A stretch of DNA of 30,470 bases, taken from positions 1-30,470 of IMG/VR virus record IMGVR_UViG_3300025132_000187; one strand, given 5' to 3'. Under the pieces are notes generated by a model. The model was not told where the DNA came from. It worked only from the letters and a program-made list of their open reading frames with translations, and made no database searches. The position numbers were made by a program, and so were the translations under genes. Positions 29,247 through 30,470 of the stretch are shown here, piece by piece (position 1 is the stretch's first letter; every line of letters begins with the position of its first letter). The stretch is from a virus.

Positions 29247-30470
29247 TAGAAATCCAACTTTAATTTAAATGTATACTCTCTTTGTTCTGTTTTTCTTATA
29301 GGGTTCGCTAATTTTGCAAGACCAATTAGTCTTCTTTGATCATCGTATATTCCAACTTTTGAAACATAAGTTTGCTTTTTAAAGGATCCTGTAGGGTCTG
29401 GATAATCACTATGTTCTAGTTTTTTAAATTTCACATTTTGAAATTCTACATATCCCTTCTTTGTAACGATCGGTTCCTTGCTGGATCCACTAACATAGGC
29501 AGTTGGGTTTGTAGAATTGTTACACATTTCTTTTTTCATGTGTGCAAACATTGTTATTGTTGGTATGTAATTTTTACCCTTAAAATCAATAGCAAATGCT
29601 GAACCAGTAACTGTGGCTGTGCTGGTTCCATCATTAGCTCCAACCCCAAAGTTTTTCCATTTGGGATTACTAAAATCCGTACCTACATATTTTTCGGTGT
29701 GGTTTCTGTTTATATCCCAAGACCCAGTCAATGCTATGAACCCCTCATTATACAAAACAACACCAGCAACTTTATTGTTATGCTTGCCAGCATCATATGT
29801 GCCACTTACCTGTATAAGTTCACCGTTTCTTTTAATGTCTTTGAGTTCAGCAGCAAGAGTTCCAGTTACGTAAAACTTCAACGACACTGACCCTTTGTCA
29901 ATTGACGAACCATAAAAAATGCTGGGTATCTCGATCAACGAAATTTCTTGCTTTAACTTATCCCAACCGTGATTACCTAAGTCATCTGCATTATTTATTG
30001 CTGGGTTTGTTGAGTCATCAAAGGCGTAGTGGTGACTTAATCGAGTGTAATAATTAAATGTGTTTTTCAATGCGTTGATAAAATTTTTGTTTGACGATAA
30101 TTTTTTGAAATTACCTTGAAATCGACCGTGGTCAGTAACCGTAACAACTGGTTGACTGTTTTCAACAAATCTAATTCTTTTAATGCTCGCTGATAGAGGA
30201 TAACTACCTTTGATTATATCCCCATAAGCAAACTGAGATGTTGTGTCAAACAGGGACGTGCTTACTGTTTTAAAAGCGATTCTGGATCCCGCCTTAGTAA
30301 TAAAAGGATAAATAGATGTGCCTGCTGGTGGTGGGTTTGCGCCACCTGTACCAATCGGTCTATCTACATTTAATTCATACAAGGAAATATATCCTTGTGG
30401 AACAGCATGTAAGTTAGAAAACTTATCCTTAGAATTTTTTGAGTTATTAAAATATACCTTAGAATCGTAA
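29246..30470 (-). CDS. Large unknown, probably virion structural protein, 5' end cut by window edge
   Basis: The frame stays open from the stop at 29246 to the right edge of the window (codon boundary at 30469), passing LHAVPQGYISLYELNVDRP, so the gene begins outside. A TTG at 30382 is an in-frame codon and not a persuasive start because coding continues upstream. Visible protein (about 408 residues) is Ser/Thr/Asn/Lys-rich and beta-predicted, with Gly/Pro-rich GTGGANPPPAGTSIYPFI, then a distinctive core SIFYGSSIDKGSVSLKFYVTG and the C-terminal SKVGIYDDQRRLIGLAKLAN ending TFKLKLDF. Such sequences are usual in tail, baseplate or other virion components, but the family is not recognised. Confidence 0.8.
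   Translation of the reverse strand, partial: YDSKVYFNNSKNSKDKFSNLHAVPQGYISLYELNVDRPIGTGGANPPPAGTSIYPFITKAGSRIAFKTVSTSLFDTTSQFAYGDIIKGSYPLSASIKRIRFVENSQPVVTVTDHGRFQGNFKKLSSNKNFINALKNTFNYYTRLSHHYAFDDSTNPAINNADDLGNHGWDKLKQEISLIEIPSIFYGSSIDKGSVSLKFYVTGTLAAELKDIKRNGELIQVSGTYDAGKHNNKVAGVVLYNEGFIALTGSWDINRNHTEKYVGTDFSNPKWKNFGVGANDGTSTATVTGSAFAIDFKGKNYIPTITMFAHMKKEMCNNSTNPTAYVSGSSKEPIVTKKGYVEFQNVKFKKLEHSDYPDPTGSFKKQTYVSKVGIYDDQRRLIGLAKLANPIRKTEQREYTFKLKLDF

Overview
This window looks like part of the genome of a tailed, contractile-tail bacteriophage related to T4, most likely a marine one. The evidence is a recognisable T4-type head and packaging set: large terminase (gp17-like), portal (gp20-like), prohead protease (gp21-like), scaffold (gp22-like), major capsid protein (gp23-like) and neck/tail-completion proteins (gp13-, gp14- and gp15-like). 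Every supported gene lies on the minus strand, so the window reads from right to left. DNA is AT-rich, most genes have AGGAGG-type ribosome binding sites, and many neighbours overlap as ATGA or TAATG. Frequent strong Shine-Dalgarno sites and near-consensus sigma70-type promoters argue against a Bacteroidota host and fit a low-GC proteobacterial host; that is inference, as is the marine origin (bS21 gene, similarity in style to marine myovirus proteins).

Layout in reading order. (1) 30470-28581: a 5'-truncated large protein of unknown role and a J-domain protein. (2) 28584-23833: DNA metabolism, with a RuvC-like resolvase, a zinc-finger/TOPRIM primase, a small unknown and a single 1031-residue polypeptide fusing SbcD/gp47 nuclease to SbcC/gp46 ATPase. 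(3) 23819-22844: three small membrane proteins that look like a lysis or envelope cassette. (4) 22844-15284: packaging and prohead genes (zinc-ribbon protein, unknown, lipoprotein, terminase, portal, two unknowns, a three-TM membrane protein, a micro-ORF, protease, unknown). (5) 15273-11032: a ribosomal protein bS21 homologue, then a four-gene sugar cassette (glycosyltransferase, UDP-glucose-dehydrogenase-like protein, SDR epimerase/dehydratase, PLP-dependent sugar dehydratase) preceded by its own sigma70-like promoter. (6) 10948-9152: two proteins sharing a surface-type module, one carrying a LamG-like lectin domain, and a 53-residue protein. (7) 9044-6164: scaffold and major capsid protein, ending in a terminator. 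(8) 5953-1: a second lectin-like structural protein, two lysine-rich proteins, another terminator/promoter boundary, the neck and tail-completion proteins with tandem gp15-like paralogues, and an acidic protein cut by the left edge.

Together the genes package DNA, build and mature the head, join it to the tail, and process recombination intermediates. The most unusual part is the sugar cassette inserted between protease and scaffold genes beside putative carbohydrate-binding virion proteins. Its last enzyme has histidine where aminotransferases have the PLP-binding lysine, pointing to C-3 deoxygenation of a nucleotide sugar. No tRNA, CRISPR array, insertion sequence, integrase or attachment site was seen, and no gene-free stretch exceeds 210 bases.
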